Shown piece by piece: positions 19,304 to 27,610 of a stretch of DNA of 64,000 nt (positions are counted from its first letter, which is position 1; each line of letters begins with the position of its first letter). This DNA is from Flavobacterium flavigenum. GTDB lineage: Bacteria > Bacteroidota > Bacteroidia > Flavobacteriales > Flavobacteriaceae. Both the position numbers and the translations under genes were made by a program. The stretch covers positions 496,001-560,000 of the forward strand of contig NZ_CP114285.2 in NCBI RefSeq assembly GCF_027111255.2. Reading direction: 5' to 3'. The notes under the pieces are model-generated. The model searched no databases, was not told where the DNA came from, and worked only from the letters and a program-made list of their open reading frames with translations.

Positions 19304-20869
19304 TTAATTTATATTAGGCACAGTATAAAAGGCATTCTGGATTACATTAAAATCAAGATTTTCTTTAGCAACAAGAGTTCCTGTTTCATGTCTGAGGCTA
19401 ATGATTGCATTTGAAAACTGCTGTTCCGCATTCAGATATTCCAGTTCTGAATAAGTGTATCTTTCCTGAAACTGCATTAAATTAAAAAGAGTTGTTAAAC
19501 CCATTTGAAATTTGACTTGTTCGTTATTAAACGCTTCCTGATAAAATGCCATTGATTCTTTTGCCTTTTCAAGAATCACAACACTATTATTTAAATTATT
19601 AGTAGCAATATTTATATTTAATTCGATGTTTCTCTGGGTATTATCTCTTATTACCTGCTGATCTTTTACCGCAATTTTACTAATCGAATAATTTCCCTTT
19701 GCTACATTATTATTTAAAGGAAACATAAACGTTAATTTTGCTCCTCCTCCTACATCCTGCCCCTGATTGTTTACAAATGAAGATAAAGTTTTATCCATTC
19801 CATTACCATTACTGGTGCTTCCGTAATAGACAAATCCGGTCAAATCCAGTTGAGGTTTCAGGTTGTTTTCGGCTAACTGATACTGAAGTTCTACAGCTTC
19901 AGAGATTTTTTTTATGGCTTTTAAATCTCCTCTATTCTCCTGAGCGGTTTTAATAAATGCGTTTTTATTACTATTTCCACTATAACCGCTTTTGGCAACT
20001 TCCGGAAAATCATTGGCAGGAACATCTAACAATTGGCTTTCTTCCTCAGATAATCCGATAGCTCTTCCCAGATTTATCTTTGCAGTGTATAAATTTTGTC
20101 TTGCAATAGCGGTTAATCTTTCCTGATTGGTCAAATCTGCATTAATCTGAGCCAGATCTCCCTGAGGTTTTTTATCAGCTTTAACCAGCTCATTTGTCAT
20201 TTCTAACAGGTTGCGTACCCTCGTTTCATTTTGAATATAAACATCTAAGCTTTTAAATGCTGTATAATAACTCCAATATGCTAATCCTATTTGTAAAATT
20301 TCATATGAGCTGGTAAACTCATAGTCATAATTGTTTTTATCAATATAAAGGTTTGAAATCCTTTCTCCTGTTGTAGTAATTCTTTTTCCTCTTCCTCTTA
20401 ACAACGGCTGGGTTAACGAAAAATTGAGGACTCCGGTATGGTTACCATAAAAAGGACCAACATACTCATTAAAATTATTGAAGGGAAAATTACTATCTTT
20501 ATAAAGATATCTCAAACTTACTTCTGCTATTTGTGAGGTTCGGAATTTCTTTACAAGGTTAGCGGCAAATTCAACCGAATTAGATTTCAAAGGGCTGTCG
20601 ATAAACTCATTTCTGGGATCAGCATCATAAAGATTATACCTGCTTTTTTGATAAATAACATTTGAATTCAGATTATAATCGAATGTCCCTGCCTGAACCT
20701 GAACGCCCGCTTCGGCATTTTGTACAGCATAATAAGTGCTTTTAATATTCGGATTTTTATTAAATGCAATATTTGAAATTTCAATTAAATCACATTTAAT
20801 TTTAGATTGACTGTAGAGGTCATTAACAGTAACAATCAATACAGAAAAAAAGAAATAGTAAGCCCTCAT
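19304..20869 (-). CDS. TolC-family outer-membrane export channel
   Basis: An outer-membrane efflux protein completing the type I secretion route for the peptides. It has a signal peptide ending LYSQS, then two OEP repeats rich in long helices. Examples are FSLTQPLLRGRGKR, a TolC-like barrel entry, and ERYTYSELEYLNAEQQFSNAIISLRHETG in two parts near the C-terminus. The length of 521 residues fits. It lies 35 bp downstream of the cNMP-domain gene and upstream of the HlyD gene, giving a complete ABC-adaptor-channel operon. Confidence 0.92.
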   Translation of the reverse strand: MRAYYFFFSVLIVTVNDLYSQSKIKCDLIEISNIAFNKNPNIKSTYYAVQNAEAGVQVQAGTFDYNLNSNVIYQKSRYNLYDADPRNEFIDSPLKSNSVEFAANLVKKFRTSQIAEVSLRYLYKDSNFPFNNFNEYVGPFYGNHTGVLNFSLTQPLLRGRGKRITTTGERISNLYIDKNNYDYEFTSSYEILQIGLAYWSYYTAFKSLDVYIQNETRVRNLLEMTNELVKADKKPQGDLAQINADLTNQERLTAIARQNLYTAKINLGRAIGLSEEESQLLDVPANDFPEVAKSGYSGNSNKNAFIKTAQENRGDLKAIKKISEAVELQYQLAENNLKPQLDLTGFVYYGSTSNGNGMDKTLSSFVNNQGQDVGGGAKLTFMFPLNNNVAKGNYSISKIAVKDQQVIRDNTQRNIELNINIATNNLNNSVVILEKAKESMAFYQEAFNNEQVKFQMGLTTLFNLMQFQERYTYSELEYLNAEQQFSNAIISLRHETGTLVAKENLDFNVIQNAFYTVPNIN

Positions 20870-20904
20870 TAAATTTTGATCTTATAATTTATAACTTCCT
20901 TAGA

Positions 20905-21426
20905 TTATGCCTGCGAAAAACTATTTAAAATTTGTCCAAACCGGGAACCAGCCTGGGCAACACCATCCAAAATTTTGGTATCTATCAGGTCTTCTTCCTC
21001 AGGGATACCATAACCTAGCTGATCTGTAGTTTTTCTTAATCTGTTAGAAAGAAATAAGGCTAAGGCATAATAAAAATTAGCTCTGAAATCCGGGTTTTTT
21101 GAAAGCCTTAATTCTATGACCTGTCTGGAAATCTTATATACTGTTGATACCTTTTTTGCAATTACAGAAACTGAAGGTGGTCTTGTTTCCAGAAAAGACA
21201 TTTCTCCTACAACCTCTCCAGATCCTAAAATTGCAATATCATCTTTATCTCCATTTTCTGAACAAACAGATAACTGACCAGATAATATGATAAAAAGACT
21301 GTCAATAAAGTTGCCTTTTTGAATCAGTTTTTCACCAATTCCTAATTCTATTTTTTGACCATTTTGAATCATCCATTCTACATCTCTGCTATTTAACTGG
21401 CCTAAGAAAAAAAGTGCTCGTTTCAT
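20905..21426 (-). CDS. Cyclic-nucleotide-binding-domain protein
   Basis: A single cNMP-binding beta-roll (about 5-125) plus a short helical tail, with no DNA-binding domain. The roll contains GEKLIQKGNFIDSLFIILSG and the binding cassette GEMSFLETRPPSVSVIA. The cassette arginine that normally contacts the cyclic phosphate appears to be Pro, so classical cAMP binding is doubtful unless the neighbouring Arg substitutes. It heads the export genes, 84 bp after a precursor gene, and may gate or regulate secretion. The second ABC protein has a related N-terminal fold. Confidence 0.85.
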   Translation of the reverse strand: MKRALFFLGQLNSRDVEWMIQNGQKIELGIGEKLIQKGNFIDSLFIILSGQLSVCSENGDKDDIAILGSGEVVGEMSFLETRPPSVSVIAKKVSTVYKISRQVIELRLSKNPDFRANFYYALALFLSNRLRKTTDQLGYGIPEEEDLIDTKILDGVAQAGSRFGQILNSFSQA

Positions 21427-21510
21427 AATGTATTTTTTAAGGTTAAACTAATTTATTTTAATTTGTGCTGTTGATTCAGACAAAAAATCTGACATATCTG
21501 ACAGTGAAAA

Positions 21511-21837
21511 TCATTTATGAATTCTGCGTAATGAATCATATAGGCTTTCATAATCTGTAATCACAGAGCCACCGTTTACTTTATCTAATTTTTTCTCGTC
21601 TAATTCAATATCCTTAATGTTTGGTTTTACAGGTATATTGATGTATATATAGTCCGGATTAGACTGGTCAGCTACCATGATTTTTTTTCCTGTTGGGAGA
21701 CTTCTTCCAAAAAATTTTTCCAGTGTTTTTTCAGGATTTATAATCAATGACTCTTTAAAATCATCATTTTCCCAGGCTTCCGTAATTATCCTGAAAAACA
21801 CATCCTGACCTTTTTTTTGTTCTTCTGTTAGTATCAT
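21511..21837 (-). CDS. NHLP-leader RiPP precursor 1 (acidic/basic core)
   Basis: A 108-residue precursor. The leader (about 90 residues) is nitrile-hydratase-alpha-like: ITEAWENDDFKESLIINPE, LPTGKKIMVADQSN and YIYINIPV, ending VNGG. The predicted core of 18 residues, SVITDYESLYDSLRRIHK, is hydrophilic, has no Cys and is unlike the other cores. It sits alone between the AraC-like regulator and the export operon, far from the other precursors, so it may be a separately controlled product or a signal peptide. Confidence 0.9.
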   Translation of the reverse strand: MILTEEQKKGQDVFFRIITEAWENDDFKESLIINPEKTLEKFFGRSLPTGKKIMVADQSNPDYIYINIPVKPNIKDIELDEKKLDKVNGGSVITDYESLYDSLRRIHK

Positions 21838-21883
21838 TTCGTTTGCTATTAATTTTTTATACTGCTAATTATTTTATATGTTT

Positions 21884-22570
21884 TCATCTTAAAGAGTTTA
21901 TTAACTCTTTAGGAGAAATATCATACTGACTTGAAAATAGTTTTGAAAAATAATGTACATCATTATATCCCACAGAATAGGCAACTTGAGAAATTGAATT
22001 TTGAATGTAATTATCAATCAGCTGTTTTGCTTTGTGCAATCGCAGGATGCGTATATACTTATTTGGTGTCAAATGGACCAAATTGGCTATTTTTCTATGC
22101 AATTGTCTTTCACTAACTGCCATTTTATATGATAGTTCATACAAGTTCATGTCATTTTGATTAATTGAACTATAAATTTCTTTTTCTAAATTTATGAGCC
22201 AGTCCTGGTCTAGTTTTGTGACTTTTTGCGGATTTATTTTATCCATACACAAACTCTGTACATTTTTATTAGATTCATAAATATCAAAAATATCAGGACG
22301 TCCCTGAATTGTGAGACTTACGGACTTTGATTTGATTTCTTTTAAAATTTCTTCAATCAGATCGTTTATTTGTTTACTACTTGAAAATATAATTTCATTC
22401 TTAACTTTTGTATCAACAGTATCGGGTTTACTTGCAGTGATAATCGTATCTAATGGGCTCTTGATGTTTTGAACAATCTGATTAAGTACATCCGGAGATG
22501 ACCAGTCAATTGTAGTGCTTTTTGTAATTTGATTTATCATTTTAATGGAAATTAATTTGTTAGTGAACAA
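21884..22570 (-). CDS. AraC-type regulator with relic histidine-kinase dimerisation domain
   Basis: The C-terminal about 100 residues are an AraC DNA-binding domain (MAVSERQLHRKIANLVHLTP and VAYSVGYNDVHYFSKLFSSQ). This is close to that of Bacteroidota hybrid two-component systems. The N-terminal part resembles a HisKA helix pair: QNIKSPLDTIITAS aligns with the HEIRTPLxxI phospho-acceptor motif, with Gln34 where His should be, and SSKQINDLIEEIL matches the second helix. There is no ATPase or receiver domain, and Met11 is an alternative start. It probably dimerises and regulates the adjacent precursor and export genes. This role is inferred from position. Confidence 0.8.
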   Translation of the reverse strand: MFTNKLISIKMINQITKSTTIDWSSPDVLNQIVQNIKSPLDTIITASKPDTVDTKVKNEIIFSSSKQINDLIEEILKEIKSKSVSLTIQGRPDIFDIYESNKNVQSLCMDKINPQKVTKLDQDWLINLEKEIYSSINQNDMNLYELSYKMAVSERQLHRKIANLVHLTPNKYIRILRLHKAKQLIDNYIQNSISQVAYSVGYNDVHYFSKLFSSQYDISPKELINSLR

Positions 22571-22628
22571 TTTTTAACAACCCGGCTTTGAAAAGTCATT
22601 TTGAATTTGAGAAAAAAACTTTAAAACA

Positions 22629-23327
22629 TTATGCCTGATAAATGTATTCTTGATTTTTAAATATTGGGTTCGGTATTTTATCTATATACTGATCTGCTAT
22701 CAAATACCTGTTCTTACAATAAAAGTCTTTTAAGCCATCATAAGTCATTGCTATCGGGATAGTTTCAGAACCTAAATAATAAACTGAGGCACCAATAATA
22801 TGTGTTTTTATCCCTAACATATTCATAATTCTCAATAACTTGCTATCGCATTCCGCCAGAGCAACACCATTCTTTTGCTCACATATTGGAGCAATAGCGC
22901 AAACCATTAATCTTCTGAATAAAGTTCTGTCCTTACTATTCTTTTTTGTTGCAAATCTGCCTATATGCCATATTGAGGACAATTTTTCTGAGTAATTTAA
23001 AACACTTAATGGATCTATATCGAAGATTTTCTGAATAGGGAGTTTAGCTTTATAATCCCATTTAATCACCCTTATAGATCCTTCAATGTTCCCTGAAAAA
23101 TCTTTAGCAACAAAAATTTCAGAATCTTTGAAATAGTTTAGTTCTTCATCGTACACTTCCTGAGTGTCGTTAACAAGTTCCTTTGTAGTTACATTTTCGC
23201 AATGATGACTGAAATTCTCTTCAACTACAAACTTTGCTAATTCTGTTAGCTGATCTAATTCTAATCTTTCTAAATAACTTTGTGTAATGTTCATGGGTCT
23301 TGGTTTTCTAACAAAGCTAATTTTCAT
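22629..23327 (-). CDS. LuxI/FeeM-fold (GNAT superfamily) acyltransferase-like protein
   Basis: The fold resembles autoinducer synthases and N-acyl amino-acid synthases. FVAKDFSGNIEGSIRVIKWD (Arg86), then KLPIQKIFDID, then IWHIGRFAT at 119-127 follows the LuxI/FeeM order that ends in WELSRFAV. His replaces the usual Glu. A C-terminal GIKTHIIGASVYYLG stretch also fits. It may acylate an amino acid or peptide, or make a signal. It is divergent from a LuxR-type regulator over a 310-bp region with repeated ACTACA hexamers, and lies upstream of the AraC-like gene and precursor 1. Plain GNAT acetyltransferase is the alternative. Confidence 0.6.
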   Translation of the reverse strand: MKISFVRKPRPMNITQSYLERLELDQLTELAKFVVEENFSHHCENVTTKELVNDTQEVYDEELNYFKDSEIFVAKDFSGNIEGSIRVIKWDYKAKLPIQKIFDIDPLSVLNYSEKLSSIWHIGRFATKKNSKDRTLFRRLMVCAIAPICEQKNGVALAECDSKLLRIMNMLGIKTHIIGASVYYLGSETIPIAMTYDGLKDFYCKNRYLIADQYIDKIPNPIFKNQEYIYQA

Positions 23328-23340
23328 ATATTATAAATTC

Positions 23341-23576
23341 ACTACACCAAATTGTAGTATTAAATTGAAAATGAACAAACTATACTTTTGTGTAGTTGTA
23401 TTAGAATAAATCAGTACCAAAAAAAGCTGTAATTTTAACAAAGATGTTTATAACTACACATTTACAATATTTACCTCATATTTTTTAATATTTAATTGTT
23501 TGAAAATCAGTTAAAATCATGTTTTTTTTTCAAACATGTATCTGTTATATTTTTCATTTGATAAAAACACACTACA
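23341..23576. promoter_or_regulatory. Divergent regulatory region with five ACTACA/TGTAGT hexamers
   Basis: The 310-bp gap 23328-23637 between the LuxI-fold gene and the LuxR-type gene carries the hexamer ACTACA or its complement at 23341, 23353, 23391, 23453 and 23571. The first two form an inverted repeat, ACTACA-N6-TGTAGT, 18 bp long and about the size of a lux box. A -7-like TAAATTTG lies at 23613-23620, just before the LuxR start. No gene is seen in the gap. Confidence 0.55.
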
Positions 23577-23637
23577 AATATGTAATTATTTTCATACACA
23601 GTAAAAAACAATTAAATTTGAATAAAACTAGATGTAA

Positions 23638-24402
23638 ATGAATAGAGCAGATTTAAATTCGTTTTTTGATTCGAGAAATATAATTTCTGGCTTAACTGAT
23701 GAAGAAATTTCTAAAAGATTAGAATATTTAGAGCCAATAAAAGCGTTTTCGAGAGCTACTTATACCAGTATTTATGTTATAGATTACTTAAAGCAAGGCT
23801 TTGAATTTGTTTCTGATAATCCATTATTTCTTTGCGGTAATACTGCTGAAGAGATACAAGAAATGGGATATTCTTTTTATTTCAAACATGTTCCCGAGGC
23901 CGACTTAGAGTTACTGCTAAAAATTAATTCTGCTGGTTTTGATTTTTATGAAAAATTACCCATTACTGAAAGAACCCAATATACCATAACATATGATTTT
24001 CATTTAAAAAATAAAGAAGGGAAGCTGATTTTAATTAATCAGAAACTAACCCCTCTTTTTTTAACTGAAACTGGTAAAATTTGGAAAGCAATATGTATTA
24101 TTTCATTATCATCCGAACGTAAAGCCGGGAATATCAAGATATATAAAAACGGTGAAAATAAAGTTTATAATTATAATCTCAATAAAGGATTTTGGGAAGA
24201 TTCAGAAAAAACATCCTTATCCAAAAGAGAAAAAGAGATTTTACAGCTTTCTACCAGAGGATTTACCATAAATGAAATAGCGAATGAAATATATGTTTCA
24301 CCAGACACTGTAAAATTTCACAGAAGAAAATTATTTGAAAAATTAGAAGTCACCAATATATCTGAAGCAATTGTTTATGCGACTAATAACAAACTAATTT
24401 AA
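23638..24402 (+). CDS. LuxR-type transcriptional regulator with PAS-like sensor
   Basis: The C-terminal LuxR helix-turn-helix spans about residues 190-254: LSKREKEILQLSTRGFTINE, then IANEIYVSPDTVKFHRRKLF. The N-terminal region of about 180 residues looks like a PAS fold and includes YDFHLKNKEGKLILINQKLT. No receiver domain is present, so a small molecule or protein rather than phosphorylation may be sensed. It is divergent from the LuxI-fold protein and is the only plus-strand gene inside the RiPP region, which suggests it controls the cluster. It is convergent with glycosyltransferase 1 with a 37-bp gap. Confidence 0.88.
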   Translation: MNRADLNSFFDSRNIISGLTDEEISKRLEYLEPIKAFSRATYTSIYVIDYLKQGFEFVSDNPLFLCGNTAEEIQEMGYSFYFKHVPEADLELLLKINSAGFDFYEKLPITERTQYTITYDFHLKNKEGKLILINQKLTPLFLTETGKIWKAICIISLSSERKAGNIKIYKNGENKVYNYNLNKGFWEDSEKTSLSKREKEILQLSTRGFTINEIANEIYVSPDTVKFHRRKLFEKLEVTNISEAIVYATNNKLI

Positions 24403-24439
24403 AAATAACGTTCTGTAACTATATTATTAATTTTATAAT

Positions 24440-25621
24440 CTATGCTAAAGCGTATTCTATAACTTTTTCCATCTTAAAACTTGCCATTGTTTCATTTATT
24501 TCTGCCGCGAGTTTATCTAACATATCAAAATCTGTTAAGGTATTTTTTTCAAATCTATCAACCATTTCAAGAAAAACATTCCAGTAGTCAGGATTATCGT
24601 CAGGATGAGGAATATGCCCTGAAACACCTAATTCCTGCAGCCTTAATGCTATATCCTCACGATCGTAGCATTGAGTACCGATTGTTAGGGATGCCACTCT
24701 GTTCATTATTGGATAATTATAAATTGAAGCGCTGCACTGATGAATTACTAAATTTGAAATTCCACATATATAGTGTAATGGAAATAATCTATTATAAAAA
24801 ACTTCTTGTTTGTATTTATCATTTATTTCACAATTACAAGTAGTGATAACAGCATAGTTACGTTTGACAAAAAACTCTATAAAATTTTCTATTGGAGTCC
24901 GGTCTACAGTGCCTGTTGTAATAAAAACTATTGGTTTTTGTTTATTATTATTTAAAAAATCCTCTAATCTGGCAGATAAATCCTTAGAGGGTTTATCCAT
25001 AACAAGAAGTGGCCCTGAATAAAAGTAAGATTCCCTGTCTGTAATGTTGTCCGGTAAACGTTCAATTGTGGAGATTCCTGGAATAATCTTAGCTTTCGGT
25101 TTTATATATTTTTCCAAAAAACATAGATCTGCCGCCTTGAACATTGATAATTCTGAATTATATAAATTTGAAGAATCTACAGATTTTACAAAATTACTTC
25201 CTTTGTGAAAAGAATGAATATGCTTATCATTTCTAAAAAATTTATCAATATATCTAAAAATACCAGTACGCTGAATTGAAACCCTGGGCAAATCGTTCTT
25301 CTCGGCAATCAATGGTGTAAAACAGGCTGTATCTTCTATAATTAATGATGGCTTCACCATTTCATATGCTTTTTTTTCCATTTCAACTACACACTGATTA
25401 ATTTTCAGCAAATCTTTAGACATAATAAGATTCTCGTCAAATCCATAATCAATAGGTACACAGTCTACACCTTGCATCATAAGAAATCTTTGCGAATTAT
25501 TATTTACTAAAAACTGATTTTTAACCCCAGTTATATTTGTTAAATACTTTTGCTGTAAAACATATAACGGAATCAAATGAGAAATTCCGCCAGCGATATA
25601 AGGTATAGTAAGAATATTCAT
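24440..25621 (-). CDS. GT-B glycosyltransferase paralogue 1 with altered donor loop
   Basis: A GT1/MGT-like glycosyltransferase. The N-terminal acceptor half starts IPYIAGGISHLIPLY. The C-terminal donor half has IVFITTGTVDRTPIENF and ISNLVIHQCSASIYNYP, then LTIGTQCYDREDIALRLQEL. In the paralogue at 25694 the same loop is HQCGSG, the expected HxGxG(S/T)-like sugar-nucleotide loop. Here it is HQCSAS, so donor binding may be changed or lost. About two thirds of residues match the paralogue, most strongly in the C-terminal half, so they arose by tandem duplication. Predicted role: glycosylating the peptide cores (inference). Confidence 0.8.
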   Translation of the reverse strand: MNILTIPYIAGGISHLIPLYVLQQKYLTNITGVKNQFLVNNNSQRFLMMQGVDCVPIDYGFDENLIMSKDLLKINQCVVEMEKKAYEMVKPSLIIEDTACFTPLIAEKNDLPRVSIQRTGIFRYIDKFFRNDKHIHSFHKGSNFVKSVDSSNLYNSELSMFKAADLCFLEKYIKPKAKIIPGISTIERLPDNITDRESYFYSGPLLVMDKPSKDLSARLEDFLNNNKQKPIVFITTGTVDRTPIENFIEFFVKRNYAVITTCNCEINDKYKQEVFYNRLFPLHYICGISNLVIHQCSASIYNYPIMNRVASLTIGTQCYDREDIALRLQELGVSGHIPHPDDNPDYWNVFLEMVDRFEKNTLTDFDMLDKLAAEINETMASFKMEKVIEYALA

Positions 25622-25693
25622 GATATTATTGTATTAAGCATTTAAAAATGAAATCAATTATACTGTATAAAAAGATTCTTATTTAAATATTTT

Positions 25694-26878
25694 CTATGAT
25701 AAAGCATATTCAATAACTTCATTCATTTCAAAATTTGACATGGTTGTATTTATTTCAGCATGAAGTTTATCAATCATATCACGATTTGTCAATGTTTTTG
25801 TTTCAAATTTATGGACCATATTCACAAACACACTCCAATAATCAGCATTATCTGCAGGGTGTGGAATGTGACCAGAAACACCTAATTCCTGTAATCTTAT
25901 GGCAATGTCTTCCCTATCATAACATTGAGTACCCAGAGTTAACGAAGGGACTTTATTGATTATAGGATAATGATACATACCGGAACCACATTGATGAATA
26001 ACTAAATTTGAAATTCCGCATATATAGTTAAGAGGAAGTAATTTATTATAAAAGACCTGCTGCTTATATGTATTATTTATTTCATAATTACATGTAGTGA
26101 TGACGGCGTAGTTGCGTTTCACAAAATACTCTATAAACTTTTCTACAGGAGTCATGTCAACAGTTCCTGTAGTAATAAAAACGATAGGCTTTTCCTTATT
26201 ACTTTGTAAAAAAACACTAAGCCGCTCAGATAAATTCTTTGAAGGTCTATCCATAATAATAAGAGGTCCGCAATAAAAATAGGATTCTTTTTTTTCTATG
26301 TTTTCAGGCAAGCACTCAATTGTTGGAATTCCAGGAATTATTTTGACTTTAGGTTTTAAATATTGTTGAAAAAAATACAAATCAGAATTATTATACTTTG
26401 GTAGCTCCTTAATTTTAGAATCTGAAAAAATTACAGCTTTTTCAAAATTATTACCTTTCATTATAGAATGAACATGGTTGTTATTCCTGTAACTCTTATC
26501 TATAGTTCTAAAAAAGCCGGTACGCTGAATTGAAATTCTTGGTATATGATTTTTTTCAGCAATTAATGGTGAAGTAAAAGAAGTGTCCTCGATAATTAGT
26601 GAAGGCTTAACTATATTGTAAGCTTCTTTTTCTTTTTCAACCAGATATTCTGTTAATTTAAAATAATCTTTAGATTTGATTAGTTCATCATTATCAAAAT
26701 AATCCATTGATACACAATTAACATTTTGAATTTTAAGCAATGTCTGCAAATTATTACCTACCAAAAACTGATTGTTATATTTGACATTATTTCTAAAATA
26801 CCTGTGATGCAGAACATACAAAGGAATTAAGTGTGAAAGTCCTCCTGCAAAGTAAGGTATGTTTAAAATATTTATCAC
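25694..26878 (-). CDS. GT-B glycosyltransferase paralogue 2 (intact donor loop)
   Basis: A GT1/MGT-like enzyme of 394 residues and close paralogue of the gene at 24440. It has IPYFAGGLSHLIPLYVL at the N-terminus, VFITTGTVDMTPVEKF in the linker region, and ISNLVIHQCGSGMYHYP in the donor-binding loop, with the Gly-Ser-Gly retained. It has no signal peptide, so it acts in the cytoplasm before export. It lies immediately downstream of the five-gene precursor array, across a terminator and a small membrane-protein gene. The acceptor could be a core Cys, Ser or Thr, but the sequence does not show which. Confidence 0.82.
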   Translation of the reverse strand: MINILNIPYFAGGLSHLIPLYVLHHRYFRNNVKYNNQFLVGNNLQTLLKIQNVNCVSMDYFDNDELIKSKDYFKLTEYLVEKEKEAYNIVKPSLIIEDTSFTSPLIAEKNHIPRISIQRTGFFRTIDKSYRNNNHVHSIMKGNNFEKAVIFSDSKIKELPKYNNSDLYFFQQYLKPKVKIIPGIPTIECLPENIEKKESYFYCGPLIIMDRPSKNLSERLSVFLQSNKEKPIVFITTGTVDMTPVEKFIEYFVKRNYAVITTCNYEINNTYKQQVFYNKLLPLNYICGISNLVIHQCGSGMYHYPIINKVPSLTLGTQCYDREDIAIRLQELGVSGHIPHPADNADYWSVFVNMVHKFETKTLTNRDMIDKLHAEINTTMSNFEMNEVIEYALS

Positions 26879-26932
26879 TGCTTGATATTTAAAGTTATTT
26901 TAATTATAAAATGAGTGGATAAATCAATTATT

Positions 26933-27115
26933 TTATTTAATCTTGACTTTATCTTTAAACAAAAAAAACAATATTATGACAAAAGTTATAATATATATAC
27001 TATCCAGCCATGGCTTTTTGAGTGTCAAAGTACTAAAATCAAAATGTTTAAATATTATGAAACCCAAGATAATGGCTATGATTATGGCAATTGGCCGAAA
27101 CTGATTGTTACTCAT
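26933..27115 (-). CDS. Small two-helix membrane protein
   Basis: A 60-residue protein if started at MSNNQFRPIAII. An upstream ATG at 27163 would add 16 residues but begins inside the terminator stem, so it is unlikely. Two hydrophobic segments (PIAIIIAIILGFIIF and [15 protein letters not shown]) flank a short polar stretch, and the C-terminus is KDKVKIK. No family recognised. Such small membrane proteins next to peptide exporters are sometimes immunity proteins, but here that is only a possibility. Confidence 0.5.
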   Translation of the reverse strand: MSNNQFRPIAIIIAIILGFIIFKHFDFSTLTLKKPWLDSIYIITFVIILFFLFKDKVKIK

Positions 27116-27153
27116 AATTCTGTAATTGAAAATGCAAATTAACTGTAAAAAGT

Positions 27154-27187
27154 TATCAAACAACCACTAAAAAGTGGTTGTTTGATA
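27154..27187 (-). terminator. Terminator after the precursor array
   Basis: A perfect 15-bp stem (27154-27168 with 27173-27187) has an AAAA loop. It lies 31 bp downstream of the last tandem precursor. On the minus strand the right arm is followed by ACTTTTTACAG. It should limit transcription from the abundant precursor mRNA into the glycosyltransferase genes. Confidence 0.8.
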
Positions 27188-27217
27188 TAATTTAAAACTA
27201 AATAAGGTTTTAAAATT

Positions 27218-27568
27218 CTATACATGCGAACCCAGCCAGCATAAACCAAAACCAATACCAGCACCTATCGCATATGCTACTACTGGTAAGATTCCACCAG
27301 CCAACATTTCTAATTGTTCTTCTGTTAGTTCCAGCTCATCCAAATTGATTTTAGCAGGAATGTTGAAATAAATTACAGATTCGTCTGTCTGGTCTTCAAC
27401 AACAATTCTTTTATCGCTAGGTAATAAAGCTTTTCCTGTAACTTGCTCGATTGCCGCGATAGGGTCTTTGATCAATTGCTCTTTAAAAGCTGTACTTTCC
27501 CATGCTTTTTGTGCCAGAACTTTTACTAACTCTGCACCTTTTTCCTGTTGTTCTATTGTCGTTTTCAT
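27218..27568 (-). CDS. NHLP-leader RiPP precursor 6 (hydrophobic Gly-rich core)
   Basis: A 116-residue precursor, last of the tandem array. The leader of 92 residues ends MLAGG and contains LAQKAWESTAFKEQLIKDP and DQTDESVIYFNIPA. The 24-residue core is hydrophobic and Gly-rich. It begins ILPVVAYAIGAG and ends GFGLCWLGSHV, with one Cys directly followed by Trp. It resembles the core at 27611 (both start with a LP pair, share a Tyr and end near SH). A membrane-active peptide is plausible. Confidence 0.92.
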   Translation of the reverse strand: MKTTIEQQEKGAELVKVLAQKAWESTAFKEQLIKDPIAAIEQVTGKALLPSDKRIVVEDQTDESVIYFNIPAKINLDELELTEEQLEMLAGGILPVVAYAIGAGIGFGLCWLGSHV

Positions 27569-27610
27569 TGTGTTTTTTTTATGTGTTATATATTTTATAT
27601 CGAAATATTA

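Noticed and set aside
21426..21511. Small hairpin CAGAC-AAAAA-ATCTG as a terminator
   Set aside because: Only a 4-bp stem and embedded in TGTCAGAT repeats that look regulatory instead.
26915..27142. Plus-strand open frame opposite the small membrane protein
   Set aside because: No domain, Cys/Trp/aromatic pattern typical of an antisense shadow, and it runs through the coding strand of the hydrophobic protein.
27116..27163. Longer start for the small membrane protein
   Set aside because: The upstream ATG lies inside the stem of the terminator at 27154-27187; the ATG at 27115 leaves the two membrane helices intact.
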